Source: Clostridia bacterium (GTDB lineage Bacteria > Bacillota > Clostridia > RGIG6154). Taken from it: 64,000 nt of DNA. The stretch covers positions 1 through 64,000 of the forward strand of contig JAFQQW010000002.1 in the NCBI GenBank assembly GCA_017410375.1, given 5' to 3'. A model generated the notes under the pieces. It ran no database searches, had not been told where the DNA came from, and saw nothing but the letters and a program-made list of their open reading frames with translations. Positions 41,501 through 50,073 of this stretch are shown in pieces; position 1 is the stretch's first letter; each line of letters opens with the position of its first letter. The position numbers and the translations under genes were made by a program.

Positions 41501-43460
41501 CCAAAACCTGCATGGTGTTATACAGCACATGGGCTAAGGTTAAACGGGTTGCCGTTTCTTCAGGATTGCCGGCCACAGGCGTATTGCTTAAAAGTCCTGC
41601 CGATTCCGCACCCGAAACATACGGGTCGTACCAATTTGCACCGCTTGCGCCCTGCGGAAGCTTTAAGAGATTTAAAAACATGGTTGCAAGCTCGGCGTTG
41701 GTTACCTGCGCATCCGGCTCGAAAGCAGTTGCACTTTTACCGTTGATAATGCCTCTTTGTACTAAATTTTCCACCGTAGCTTTCGCCCAGTGTCCCTGAA
41801 TATCCGGGAAAGTGTTGGCATTAAAAGGGGTGGATTTCTCGGTTGCCCAATCGGGTGCCGGAGGGGCATCCTCGGGAAGCTCTGCGCGCTTTGCTTCGGC
41901 TTCCATGGGCTTGGGCAATTCCTGTGTATCGGGAGATAACTGGAACATCACAGACCCGACTCGGGTGTTTACCGTGGTATCCACTTCCCCTTTTACCAAC
42001 TCCACATATTCATTTCCGCTGCCACCGAATTCAAACACACCGCAATCATGCCAGCCGGACACATACTGTCCTGCATGGGTTACCACCTGCTCAGTCACAC
42101 CGCTGTCGGTATGGATTTTTACGGTGATGGTTTCGTTGTTGTTGGCATAGAACAAATTAAAAAACAATACCCTTACCTTACCTGCCTGCTTGATGCCGGG
42201 ACGGTATTCCGCACGGTCACCGGTGGTAGCAGTATAATAGGTAGAATCTTCATTATAATCCTTCAGCGCGCCGGATTTACCCCACACGCCAAAGAGGGTT
42301 TTGTTGTCGCCATCTTTAATGGGCGAAATAATAATAGTCTGCTTGTCCTGGCTGACAAACACGTTTGAAGGGCTGCCACTCGCCTGCTGTTGTTGCTGCG
42401 CCTGTTCTTCCTTTTCATCCTCTGCAGTATAGCCGATGACCTCTGTGCCTTTTAAAGTGCCCTTTACAGAAACCGATGCACCTTTTTTGGCATAGCCCAC
42501 CGATTCTACACGGCTGTTATAGCCATAAGAAGCACCGATACGGGTCATGCGGATGTACTGACCCGCCGAGCCGTCTGCTTTAAAAGTACCTAAGTGATAC
42601 CAGCCCTGGGGATTGTTATTATGGTCAACCGAGTAAATAAACTTTTTACCGCCCACATACACTTCAAGCTTTGCGGCACCGTCATTTTTGCCGTCCGAAT
42701 GATTCATCAGGTAGTAGTACAAATCCTGCTCTCCGTCTACGCCTGACAAATCCCATTTACCCCATTCATCCTTGATGTTTGTGTATTTCATATAGGTCAC
42801 CGCACCCTTGAATGCGGGAGATGCCTTCCAGTTTGCGGGGGTCTTTACGGTGAATTTATCCGAATCTACGCTGATGATGCTAAGCTCGCCCTGCTTGATA
42901 ACCGATTCACCCGACTGACCGCCGTTTGCTTTCGTGTTATCCGCAATGTCGCCTTTGCTGTCTACCGCCGCGCCTTTCGGGGCATAGCCGACTGCGGATG
43001 CGCGGGTATAAAAGCCGTAGGTCGGACCTGTACGGCTAAGCTTTATGTACTGGTCTTTTGAACCGCTTAAAGAAAAGGTGCCGATTTTGTACCAGCCGGT
43101 TTCCTTTGCGTTGTGATCCACCGTAAAGGAAGTGGTTTTGCCGTCAATGCAAACTTCTAATTTTGCGGTGGCATCATTTAAGCCGTCCGAATGGCTGAAC
43201 GCATGATAGTATAAGTCCTGCTCTCCTTTTACGCCCGATAAGTCCCACATGCACCATTCATTTTCAATATTGGTAAACTGCAGTTTACCGCCGGGGCCTA
43301 TAAGGCTTGTAGATTCTTTCCAGTTCGCCGCGGTTTTCACCGAAAATTGCGCAGAGCCTGCGCCAATTACGGTAAATCCGTCCGCCGCAACCGCCTTCAC
43401 GGGCAGAAGCATAGCAGAAATCAGCGAAAAAGCCAAGAAAATTGCTAAAAATTTCTTCAT
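38559..43460 (-). CDS. giant secreted protein with internal SLH domains, candidate polysaccharide-active enzyme
   Basis: 1633 aa. Signal peptide about 1-26 (AVA-A). Two related beta domains lie at about 28-160 and 195-325 (WDLSGVxGEQDLYY, GWYxxGTF), with a third of golvesin-like type at about 365-508. SLH repeats at about 550-718 (FPDIQGHWAKATVENLVQRG, NMTRAEAVTVMERIM) are unusual in being central rather than terminal. A beta-rich region spans about 725-1000, a helical toroid-like region about 1020-1395 (EQKYLDAAHVGARRF, FHYNHIWPHITMLLDFL), and two C-terminal beta domains follow. Core and tail are homologous to the proteins at 22457 and 44554. It is probably wall-attached and acts on a polymer outside the cell. 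Divergent from an AraC gene. Confidence 0.75.
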   Translation of the reverse strand: MKKFLAIFLAFSLISAMLLPVKAVAADGFTVIGAGSAQFSVKTAANWKESTSLIGPGGKLQFTNIENEWCMWDLSGVKGEQDLYYHAFSHSDGLNDATAKLEVCIDGKTTSFTVDHNAKETGWYKIGTFSLSGSKDQYIKLSRTGPTYGFYTRASAVGYAPKGAAVDSKGDIADNTKANGGQSGESVIKQGELSIISVDSDKFTVKTPANWKASPAFKGAVTYMKYTNIKDEWGKWDLSGVDGEQDLYYYLMNHSDGKNDGAAKLEVYVGGKKFIYSVDHNNNPQGWYHLGTFKADGSAGQYIRMTRIGASYGYNSRVESVGYAKKGASVSVKGTLKGTEVIGYTAEDEKEEQAQQQQQASGSPSNVFVSQDKQTIIISPIKDGDNKTLFGVWGKSGALKDYNEDSTYYTATTGDRAEYRPGIKQAGKVRVLFFNLFYANNNETITVKIHTDSGVTEQVVTHAGQYVSGWHDCGVFEFGGSGNEYVELVKGEVDTTVNTRVGSVMFQLSPDTQELPKPMEAEAKRAELPEDAPPAPDWATEKSTPFNANTFPDIQGHWAKATVENLVQRGIINGKSATAFEPDAQVTNAELATMFLNLLKLPQGASGANWYDPYVSGAESAGLLSNTPVAGNPEETATRLTLAHVLYNTMQVLGYKPEPLTENKFEELNALSGADKTAAEAVVSSKLMIGSNGALGLSDNMTRAEAVTVMERIMRLSMSQKVAQENGNYVLKNERYVVSVSPDGNILLTTDGQNYAFKASGRAVYNAKAPDLKQQNVEEDRVTYNIPSWTLYGTEGAVIGEAHEFHKMESKVEGRTENLFGAGIVVDYNNFSVSATDTEIVFTSAGDEYGVPKFTLSLEQGTAHPKLKIEYTLKKDGYFTFGYNGFPSFTEAEAEEIWQPMVWTERRFPLQSYMTPEYHLPAAGTAVRTKGYTLFYGVAQEDLPYKIPTYENSRYGAVLKSKEGNIQPQIYLPFYGSTSSNKKAGDSVSLLTEISVYKGDVATILPDLISENYGFYDFRSNGNISMNEVIENMIGYGMNDYYSKFMPEYKGFSYENDAPGTTKNVSAVHPASLALVYDDKALYDNRALPLSEYMMSRNDLTYKYVETASQGSNALGVPAMKMNEYAALYQMSGNTVKAYYDKMTEKGSPAKTDWKQAMVYYKATNDPSYLEIAKKGADKYIETRLSGLSGDYNSVSSSWWHFFCPDYTELYELYEMTGEQKYLDAAHVGARRFAMFLWYTPGVPDGTVHINENNVAPKYAYNRGIMPMEAEEKDIEAWKVSEIGLHAEAAFTSHGHRGIFMSFHAPYFMKIGADTDDEFLKSVARHAVVGRYENFPGYHINTGYTDVYMAKDFPFKTYEQLTYNSFHYNHIWPHITMLLDFLYADVYDKTNGQVQTNGIYVDSYAYVKTNAYGALPGKFYHIENAYPYMPAKALSIDNPQLNYATYRADDTLCIVFTNQSKKDVTANVAINLEAFGMDKNKAYNAEVWVNNAQLKHVEQITGGTFRVNVSKEGVYALAIHGVNITPKLAPAENGTMFGAESSNLQPTAAGNIRSMVLGFGEGTETVYIYADSTPAQVKEMRVSYTANGKTETVTDAKHPFEFTLPYADDFSFSATLVTLDGAELEIPLTKVHK

Positions 43461-43518
43461 AAGGGTTGCCCTCCTTTTTAATCTGTGTTATACTGAAAAC
43501 AGACCATTTGTTACTTTA

Positions 43519-43547
43519 AGTATAGCATAGAGTCTGCCTTTTTACAA
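43519..43547 (-). promoter_or_regulatory. promoter of the 1633-aa gene
   Basis: Minus strand TTGTAA, a 17-nt spacer and TATACT. Confidence 0.7.
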
Positions 43548-43590
43548 GACCCTTTATTGCTAAAAAATACACAATAATTGCGGAGGAAAC

Positions 43591-44463
43591 ATGAAGAAAA
43601 ATATTTTCATTCAAAACATGGAGCAACAGCGCTATGCGGAGATTACCAAACCGCTTTACGAACCCGTCCCACGCATTCCGTTGGGGGTTGAAAACTGCGG
43701 AAACGCCCGAATTTTTATGCAATTTAAAAGCATGGAAACCACCCATCGGGGTTTTGTGTGCATGTATGTGGATGAGGGCGAGGGAATCATTTCGTTCGAA
43801 AACAAACACATTTCTTTAAAGAAAGGTAATCTTTTATGCTATCGGGCAACCAACGCAATAATTAAGCTGACAGCCCTTAATCAGTCCTGGTCCTATAAAT
43901 GGATTGACATCAACGGTGATGCCTCTCTTTTTTATTACCGCGAAATTTGTAAGGATATGTTCCCCTCGGCAGTCATTTACAACATGCCTCCCGACACCTT
44001 TTTTCATTATTATAACAGACTGATAAAAAATCTGCTGATTGAATCCAAAAGTGCCTGCTTTAAAAATGCTTCTGTTTTAACGGAATTTTTAACCACCATT
44101 CTTTCGGGTCCCGAGGCACTCCCCCGGGAGGAAGGCAAATACGCCAAAAATTTTGCTACTCTTTTTACATATATGGAAAAGCACTATTTCAACCCCTTGA
44201 CCATTGATGATTTGGCTGCAGTATTCGGCTTCAGCAAATATCATTTTATCCGTGTATTTCAAGAGTACACAGGTGTTTCTCCCATGAAATATCTTTGCAA
44301 GCTCAGAATCGGCAAGGCGGCAGAAAGCTTAGTACTTTCAGACCGCTCGGTAGACGAAATTGCACGCATTGTGGGCTACAACTCCACCTCCCATTTTATC
44401 AGCTATTTTAAAGAAAACACCAACATGACACCTCTGCAATACCGAAAGAATTACAAGAAATAA
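43591..44463 (+). CDS. AraC family transcriptional regulator
   Basis: 290 aa. N-terminal cupin-like sensor about 40-150 (CMYVDEGEGIISFENKHISL, WSYKWIDINGD) and C-terminal double helix-turn-helix about 190-288 (LTIDDLAAVFGFSKYHFIRVF, RSVDEIARIVGYNSTSHFISYF). GGAGGAAA precedes the ATG. It lies between two giant secreted proteins, divergent from one and directly upstream of the other, so it may control both. Confidence 0.87.
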   Translation: MKKNIFIQNMEQQRYAEITKPLYEPVPRIPLGVENCGNARIFMQFKSMETTHRGFVCMYVDEGEGIISFENKHISLKKGNLLCYRATNAIIKLTALNQSWSYKWIDINGDASLFYYREICKDMFPSAVIYNMPPDTFFHYYNRLIKNLLIESKSACFKNASVLTEFLTTILSGPEALPREEGKYAKNFATLFTYMEKHYFNPLTIDDLAAVFGFSKYHFIRVFQEYTGVSPMKYLCKLRIGKAAESLVLSDRSVDEIARIVGYNSTSHFISYFKENTNMTPLQYRKNYKK

Positions 44464-44523
44464 TATCAGTATAACTTAAAAAACATATCACTATAGCAAT
44501 ATACACATATCCTGTCAAACTGT

Positions 44524-44529
44524 TATACT
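44524..44529 (+). promoter_or_regulatory. extended -10 before the 1508-aa gene
   Basis: TATACT preceded by TGT, an extended -10 element; the -35 is poor, which fits an activator-dependent promoter. It lies 25 bp before the start codon. Confidence 0.5.
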
Positions 44530-44553
44530 AAAATAAAAAAAGGAGCGATGCTT

Positions 44554-47500
44554 ATGAAAAAACTATGTCTTTTGCTTGCAGTTTTAATGATTCTACCCTT
44601 GTTTTCTGCAATCATTCCTGCAAGTGCACAGGAAAACGTAAAAGTCGTTTTCAACGGTACACCTATGAAATTCGATGTGCCTCCCGTTATTTTAAACGGC
44701 AGAACGCTTGTGCCTCTCCGTGCAATTTTTGAAGCACTGGGCGCAGAGGTAACCTGGGATGATGCCTCCGAAACCGCTATCGGCGTGCGCCGTGGTGTAA
44801 GAGTTTCGGTAACGGTTGACTCCTCTGCCGCAACCATCAACGGCAAGGCCGTAACGCTTGACCAACCTGCTGTTTTAATGGATGGCAGAACTTTAGTGCC
44901 TCTCCGTTTTATCTCAGAAGCTTATGGCTGTGAGGTAGGCTGGGATGATGCGACACAGACGGTCAGCATTAAAGCAGAACCTGCTTATGCGGCACATCAT
45001 ATAAACGTAAAAATGTTTGAAGAGCTTGGTACCTGGAAATTTTCAGGTAACATGATTGTGGGTACCCAGACAGGTCTTGAGGAAGGTCAAAAGCCGGAAG
45101 AACTTTCCCAGGATGCTGTTGCAAACGTATATATCGACACCCCCGGCAAATACAACCTTTGGGTACGCGACCGTGACTATGCCAACAACCAGCCGGGCAG
45201 CCGTTTCTTCCATATCGCGGTAGACGGCGTTCGCCAGGATAAGGTTTTGGGTGCTCACGGTCAGGAAGGCTTCCGTTGGACATTTGTTTCGGAACTCGAC
45301 CTCACCGAAGGCATGCATGCCTTTGCTTTACAGGACACCTCCTGCTTTTTTGCCCGTTGCGAAGGCTTTTTCCTGACACAGGATTTAGACTACACGCCGG
45401 CTGAAGATGCGGAAGAACTGGCTAAGGTTGCTGTACCTGTAAGTGATTTAGACAACATTCCCATTTCGATTTATCCCGGTTGGAGTAAGCGTGAAATGGA
45501 AGATACAAAAACCGTAACCATCGGCAATGATACCACCAAAATTAATTTTTATGAAGGTATTGGCTTCCGTGGTGCTTTGGTGCAAAACGAAATTCTTGTA
45601 AAAGACAAAAACGGCAATTTTAAATCCGTAAAGGCAAGAAACGAAGAGCTTGGTGTGCTGATGATTTCTGCCGACAAAAGCGTCTTTAAAGGCTACACAG
45701 GCTCTACCTCCGAAGAGGTTGGCGGTGTGACTGCAGAACAGACCATCACCTTAAAGGGCGAAACCTTTACAGCCGCAACCGATAGCCTCTACTTAACAGG
45801 TGTTCCCACCTGGTTTATTCCGCAGTCGGTGGAAAAACTTTCGGATACCGAAGCAGTGCTTTCTTTTGCATCCCAAAACGGTGTGGAATTGAAAGTGACC
45901 TACAGCTTTGACACCGTAAGTCCTGACCCGAAGGTTACAATTGACGCAACCTTTACAAAGGACGGTGCGCACTCTTTCCTGCTCTATAGCGGTGACGAGC
46001 TGACCGACGGAAGCTATGAACAGGTAACCGCACCTTTCCTATATGTAAAAAAATATGTGCCCGATACCGCAACCATGGTACCTGCCTGCTATCTGTTTAC
46101 CCCCATGGCAACCTTTACGGTAAACAAAGACGGTGCGCTTCTTACTAAAGGTATTGCCATGGATCCCCAGTCGGTACCGAGAAGTGTGCCATATCCCGAA
46201 ACCTCACCTTTCTGCTTAACCTTAAGAACACCGACAGGCAATCTGCGCGGTCAGTTTGCGGCACCGCAGTTTGGTACAGAAGAAGCAAACTTTAAAGCAG
46301 GCGACAGCTATTCGGTATCTTATCGTATCATCAATCGCTTTGATGACTGGTATGAAACCTACACCCATGTGGTAACCGATATTTATGACAACACAGATAT
46401 TCGTGAAAACGTATACGGCTCGCTGAATGATGCCATTTACAATCTGGACAAATTAATGTTGGATGACATTTACGGCGGTTGGGATGCCAAAAATATGGGT
46501 TGGTATAATATGGAAGCAAAGGGCGTTTCTTCCCAGGCAAACTTCATGACCGCTGTACAACGCTACTTACTTACAGGCAACGAAGATATGCTGGAAAAAC
46601 GTGCGATTCCCACTTTGGCAAACCTGCTTTCCCGCATAAATGCACATTTCTGCAGACATGACATTGAAACCACCTATACCGATGCACCTACCGTTTTGGC
46701 AGAAGCACCCAAGACTGGTAACGCGGCAGTTTATGCAGGCCTATATGAAATGTCCCAGGGCAGAATGCCGTTTCTGCTGAATACTGCCGTTTCCAAAAAG
46801 GCTGTGGGTGCTGACGTGGACGGTATTACCGCACAATCTGCTTTCTTACGCATCACAGGTGAAGAAAAATATCTCACACAGATTAAAGCAAACGCAGATG
46901 CGTATATCAACAAAACCTTTAATCCCGACGGCAGCTACATGAACGGCTATTTTGACCAGGCATTTGTATTTGGTGACTATCTGCCCAAGGTTGCAGCCTT
47001 TATGTACGCGTATGAAGAAACGGGCGAACAGAAATATTTAGATGCCGCACACGATGCTGCAAAATTACTCTTAACCGCAACCTGGACAACAGGTTACCAT
47101 AATGGCTACGGCAGCGCTCCCTATGAAATCGATCCTGCCGCAACTGAGGCTTTACACAAAATCCGTGCCGACAACAAGGATTCCAACTGGTTCATGCACG
47201 GTTTGACACAATGGAGACTGGGCTATCCTTACGGCGTTTACGGCTTAACCTCCGAAAACCCCGTAAAAATTCCTGCCGAAACCGTAAAAGGCTTCCAGCC
47301 TACCCTTACAGGCTTTGGTACCGAGCATCCGGTAACCCCGGCACACGGCAACTCCATCACCATGAACACCTGGGCACCCTTCTTACAGAGACTTGCGCTC
47401 TACACCGGTGACGAATACTTAAATACCCAGGCAAGAAACGCTTTAATTGGCAGATTCACCAATTATCCGGGTTATTATCAGGACAGATACATTACCCATC

Positions 47501-49080
47501 AGCAACAGCCGAACTACCCCTACGAGGGTCCCGATTACACCTTGGTTTACTGGCATCATATTCCGGTATTCCAGTCCATGCTTGAAGATTTCTTAATCTC
47601 CAGTGCCATTTACCGTTCGGAAGGAAAGTTAGAAATCCCTGCACTCCGTCAGCACGGCTATGCATACTTCCTGACCCAACAGTATGGGCACAAGCCTGCA
47701 AAATTCTATGACGAAGACGGCTTATGGCTGTGGCTGGACAAAGGCGTTATTACCCCCGACAGCGTAAATGTAGACTATGTAATGGGCAGAAAAGACGGCA
47801 AATTTGCAGTTGCTCTGATGAACGAATCCGCATCCGATCTTACCACAAATGTTTCTCTGGACGAAAAGCTCCCCGCGGTTTCGGGTGATGGTGTGCTTTA
47901 TGACAAGGACGGTAACAAATCTGCGCTTGCATTAGGCGACAGACAGTTTACCGTAACCATTCCTGCAAAGAGCATGGTAACCGTTATGCTGAATGTACCG
48001 ACCCTTACTGCACCATCTTATGCATTGGACGAAATCCGCTACACCCTTGACAATCACAAAACTGTAGCAGAACATACCAACGGCTATGGCTATGCATTAC
48101 AGCTTTCTCCTGAAAAATATTATGCATATCTGTATGTAACCGACATGGCAAAAGACATGAAGGCTTTGCATGCGACCTACACCGTAAACGGAAAAACCGA
48201 AACGAGAACCATTTCGGAATATCCCTTTGAAACCATTATTCGGGTAGATGGCAGCGCACCCATTCAGTATACCTTAAAGGCTGAAATGGCAGACGGCAGC
48301 ACCAAAAACTACGGTGGTGGCACATTAGAGCCTCTTCCGCAGGGTGCAGAAACCAATATCGACGGGTTCAAAACCCCCGAGCCTGCCGATTGGGGCAAAA
48401 CAAAAGTTGTTTCGGGTACCTTTATGGGTGTCGGCTCTGCAGGCGGTGTATTCCGTATGGTTGTAGACAACAAGGATATGCCTTTTGCGGTGGAAGCTAA
48501 CAACTTAACCTGCTGTAAGGTTGCCGCAACCGTCACCAACACCGAAACAGGCGAACAGAAGGTTCTTTACACCACTTTAGCGGGCAACGAAATCCGTCCT
48601 ACAAATATTGTTCTTTTAGGACCGCCCACCGAAGAAGTGCCCCTTACCAACTTTAACAAACCCAAATGGGACGTTCAGTTTAACATGTATCCCGTAGGCA
48701 CGCCTGATAAAGACGTGATTGCACCTGAAGTTGACTTTGAAGTGAAACCCGAAGAGCCGGAGCGCGAGCCGGTTGAGCTTAAAGAGCCGCTCACCGTTCC
48801 GCTTCTGGGCATGGGCGTAAACGTGCAGTTCCGCGGTGTGGTTGAATTCAAGAACATTCCCTTTGACATTTATGAAAATGCATTCAAAGGCTATCGGGCA
48901 GAGGTGACCATTACCGAGCTTGCAACCGGCGAGCAAAGAGTTTTGAAGAACGTAATCTTAGGCAACGAAATGCGTTCGACCAACACGGTTATCCTGCTTG
49001 ACTTTACCAAAGAAGTTCCGTCCCAGAATTTCTCTTACGACAAGTATAAGGCAACCATGACCATATATCCCAATAAATAA
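44554..49080 (+). CDS. giant secreted protein, candidate polysaccharide-active enzyme with duplicated C-terminal domain
   Basis: 1508 aa; the second ATG is chosen for its 8-nt spacing to AGGAG. Signal peptide about 1-25 (SASA-Q). Copper-amine-oxidase N-type domain about 30-142 (TLVPLRAIFEALG, TLVPLRFISEAYG), one CBM-like domain about 150-285, a beta-rich region about 300-605, a helical toroid-like region about 620-1060 (EQKYLDAAHDAAKLL, VYWHHIPVFQSMLEDFL), and beta domains to about 1265. The last 240 residues are two copies of a domain with TGEQ-VL, GNE-R-TN and EVP--NF motifs, not seen in the paralogues. No catalytic family recognised. Next to an AraC gene. Confidence 0.75.
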   Translation: MKKLCLLLAVLMILPLFSAIIPASAQENVKVVFNGTPMKFDVPPVILNGRTLVPLRAIFEALGAEVTWDDASETAIGVRRGVRVSVTVDSSAATINGKAVTLDQPAVLMDGRTLVPLRFISEAYGCEVGWDDATQTVSIKAEPAYAAHHINVKMFEELGTWKFSGNMIVGTQTGLEEGQKPEELSQDAVANVYIDTPGKYNLWVRDRDYANNQPGSRFFHIAVDGVRQDKVLGAHGQEGFRWTFVSELDLTEGMHAFALQDTSCFFARCEGFFLTQDLDYTPAEDAEELAKVAVPVSDLDNIPISIYPGWSKREMEDTKTVTIGNDTTKINFYEGIGFRGALVQNEILVKDKNGNFKSVKARNEELGVLMISADKSVFKGYTGSTSEEVGGVTAEQTITLKGETFTAATDSLYLTGVPTWFIPQSVEKLSDTEAVLSFASQNGVELKVTYSFDTVSPDPKVTIDATFTKDGAHSFLLYSGDELTDGSYEQVTAPFLYVKKYVPDTATMVPACYLFTPMATFTVNKDGALLTKGIAMDPQSVPRSVPYPETSPFCLTLRTPTGNLRGQFAAPQFGTEEANFKAGDSYSVSYRIINRFDDWYETYTHVVTDIYDNTDIRENVYGSLNDAIYNLDKLMLDDIYGGWDAKNMGWYNMEAKGVSSQANFMTAVQRYLLTGNEDMLEKRAIPTLANLLSRINAHFCRHDIETTYTDAPTVLAEAPKTGNAAVYAGLYEMSQGRMPFLLNTAVSKKAVGADVDGITAQSAFLRITGEEKYLTQIKANADAYINKTFNPDGSYMNGYFDQAFVFGDYLPKVAAFMYAYEETGEQKYLDAAHDAAKLLLTATWTTGYHNGYGSAPYEIDPAATEALHKIRADNKDSNWFMHGLTQWRLGYPYGVYGLTSENPVKIPAETVKGFQPTLTGFGTEHPVTPAHGNSITMNTWAPFLQRLALYTGDEYLNTQARNALIGRFTNYPGYYQDRYITHQQQPNYPYEGPDYTLVYWHHIPVFQSMLEDFLISSAIYRSEGKLEIPALRQHGYAYFLTQQYGHKPAKFYDEDGLWLWLDKGVITPDSVNVDYVMGRKDGKFAVALMNESASDLTTNVSLDEKLPAVSGDGVLYDKDGNKSALALGDRQFTVTIPAKSMVTVMLNVPTLTAPSYALDEIRYTLDNHKTVAEHTNGYGYALQLSPEKYYAYLYVTDMAKDMKALHATYTVNGKTETRTISEYPFETIIRVDGSAPIQYTLKAEMADGSTKNYGGGTLEPLPQGAETNIDGFKTPEPADWGKTKVVSGTFMGVGSAGGVFRMVVDNKDMPFAVEANNLTCCKVAATVTNTETGEQKVLYTTLAGNEIRPTNIVLLGPPTEEVPLTNFNKPKWDVQFNMYPVGTPDKDVIAPEVDFEVKPEEPEREPVELKEPLTVPLLGMGVNVQFRGVVEFKNIPFDIYENAFKGYRAEVTITELATGEQRVLKNVILGNEMRSTNTVILLDFTKEVPSQNFSYDKYKATMTIYPNK

Positions 49081-49083
49081 TTT

Positions 49084-49119
49084 AAAAAGGAGCTGTAATA
49101 AATTTACAGCTCCTTTTTT
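49084..49119. terminator. bidirectional terminator, end of the exopolysaccharide operon
   Basis: AAGGAGCTGTAA and its complement with flanking A- and T-runs, between the 1508-aa gene and the last EAL gene. Confidence 0.9.
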
Positions 49120-49125
49120 AAACTA

Positions 49126-50043
49126 TTAATACTGCTTAATGAAGGTTTCGCACTCTTCCAGCGGAAGAGGCTTGGAATAGTACCAGCCCTGAATAAAATC
49201 ACACTGGGACTCGGATACAAGAGCGTTTTGTTCTTCTGTCTCTACCCCCTCGCAGATAACAGACAAATTCAAGTTGTGCGCAAGTGCAATAATGCCTGAA
49301 AACAGCTCTTTCCCGCGCTGGGTACCGGTTTTGAGCAGAATGTCGCGGTCAATTTTAACCACATGAATCGGATAATCGCAAAGGTTTGCAAGGGATGTGT
49401 AGCCGCTTCCCAAATCGTCCAGATAAATTCTGAAGCCCAACTCTTTGCAAAGCTCCACATTCCGTTTTGCCGTTTCACGGTCTTTTTCAATCGCATCTTC
49501 GGTAATTTCGATTGCAAGCTTTGATTTATCGAAATCATAGTTTGCCGAAATCTCCTTCAGCTTGTCAATACAGTCCTCTTCCGAAAGCGTGATGCGCGTA
49601 AAATTGCAGGAAATCGAAATATCCTTATACTCGGTATCCTTCCACTTTTCCAGCTGACGGCAGGCAAGCTCAAACATATAAAAATCATGCTTGCTGATAA
49701 GTCCTGTTTCTTCCATTTGCCCGATATAATTGCCGGGACCTACGATTCCGCTTTCAGGCTTATCCCATCTCGAAAGGGCTTCCGCGGAAATGATTTTTTT
49801 GTCCTTGTTATCCACCACAAACTGCAGATACATTTTAAATTCTTTGTTTTCAATGCCCTTTAAAATGCTTTCAAGATGTTTTTCGACTTCTGTTTGCTTC
49901 GCCTTGCTTTCCTTCTTCCCGGCTTTCTTTATAGCCGTCTCGCTTTGCTTTCTTATATTTCGGATACGTAAAATTAATGCTATAACAAACGCAGATTGCA
50001 CCAAAATAACAACCAAAGCCAATATCAGAATTAACTTTTCCAT
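49126..50043 (-). CDS. membrane-anchored EAL-domain cyclic-di-GMP phosphodiesterase
   Basis: 305 aa. One N-terminal membrane helix (about 4-28), a lysine-rich linker, and an EAL domain (about 58-300). The active-site set appears complete: AEALSRW, the Asn in SCNFTRI, the Glu in AIEITED, YLDDLGSGYTSL, VKIDRD, CEGVETEEQ and FIQGWYYSKP. There is no GGDEF partner in the protein. It should cleave cyclic-di-GMP at the membrane. The ATG is preceded by GGGGTG. Last gene of the exopolysaccharide operon. Confidence 0.88.
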   Translation of the reverse strand: MEKLILILALVVILVQSAFVIALILRIRNIRKQSETAIKKAGKKESKAKQTEVEKHLESILKGIENKEFKMYLQFVVDNKDKKIISAEALSRWDKPESGIVGPGNYIGQMEETGLISKHDFYMFELACRQLEKWKDTEYKDISISCNFTRITLSEEDCIDKLKEISANYDFDKSKLAIEITEDAIEKDRETAKRNVELCKELGFRIYLDDLGSGYTSLANLCDYPIHVVKIDRDILLKTGTQRGKELFSGIIALAHNLNLSVICEGVETEEQNALVSESQCDFIQGWYYSKPLPLEECETFIKQY

Positions 50044-50073
50044 GTTATTCACCCCATGAATAATATATTATTT

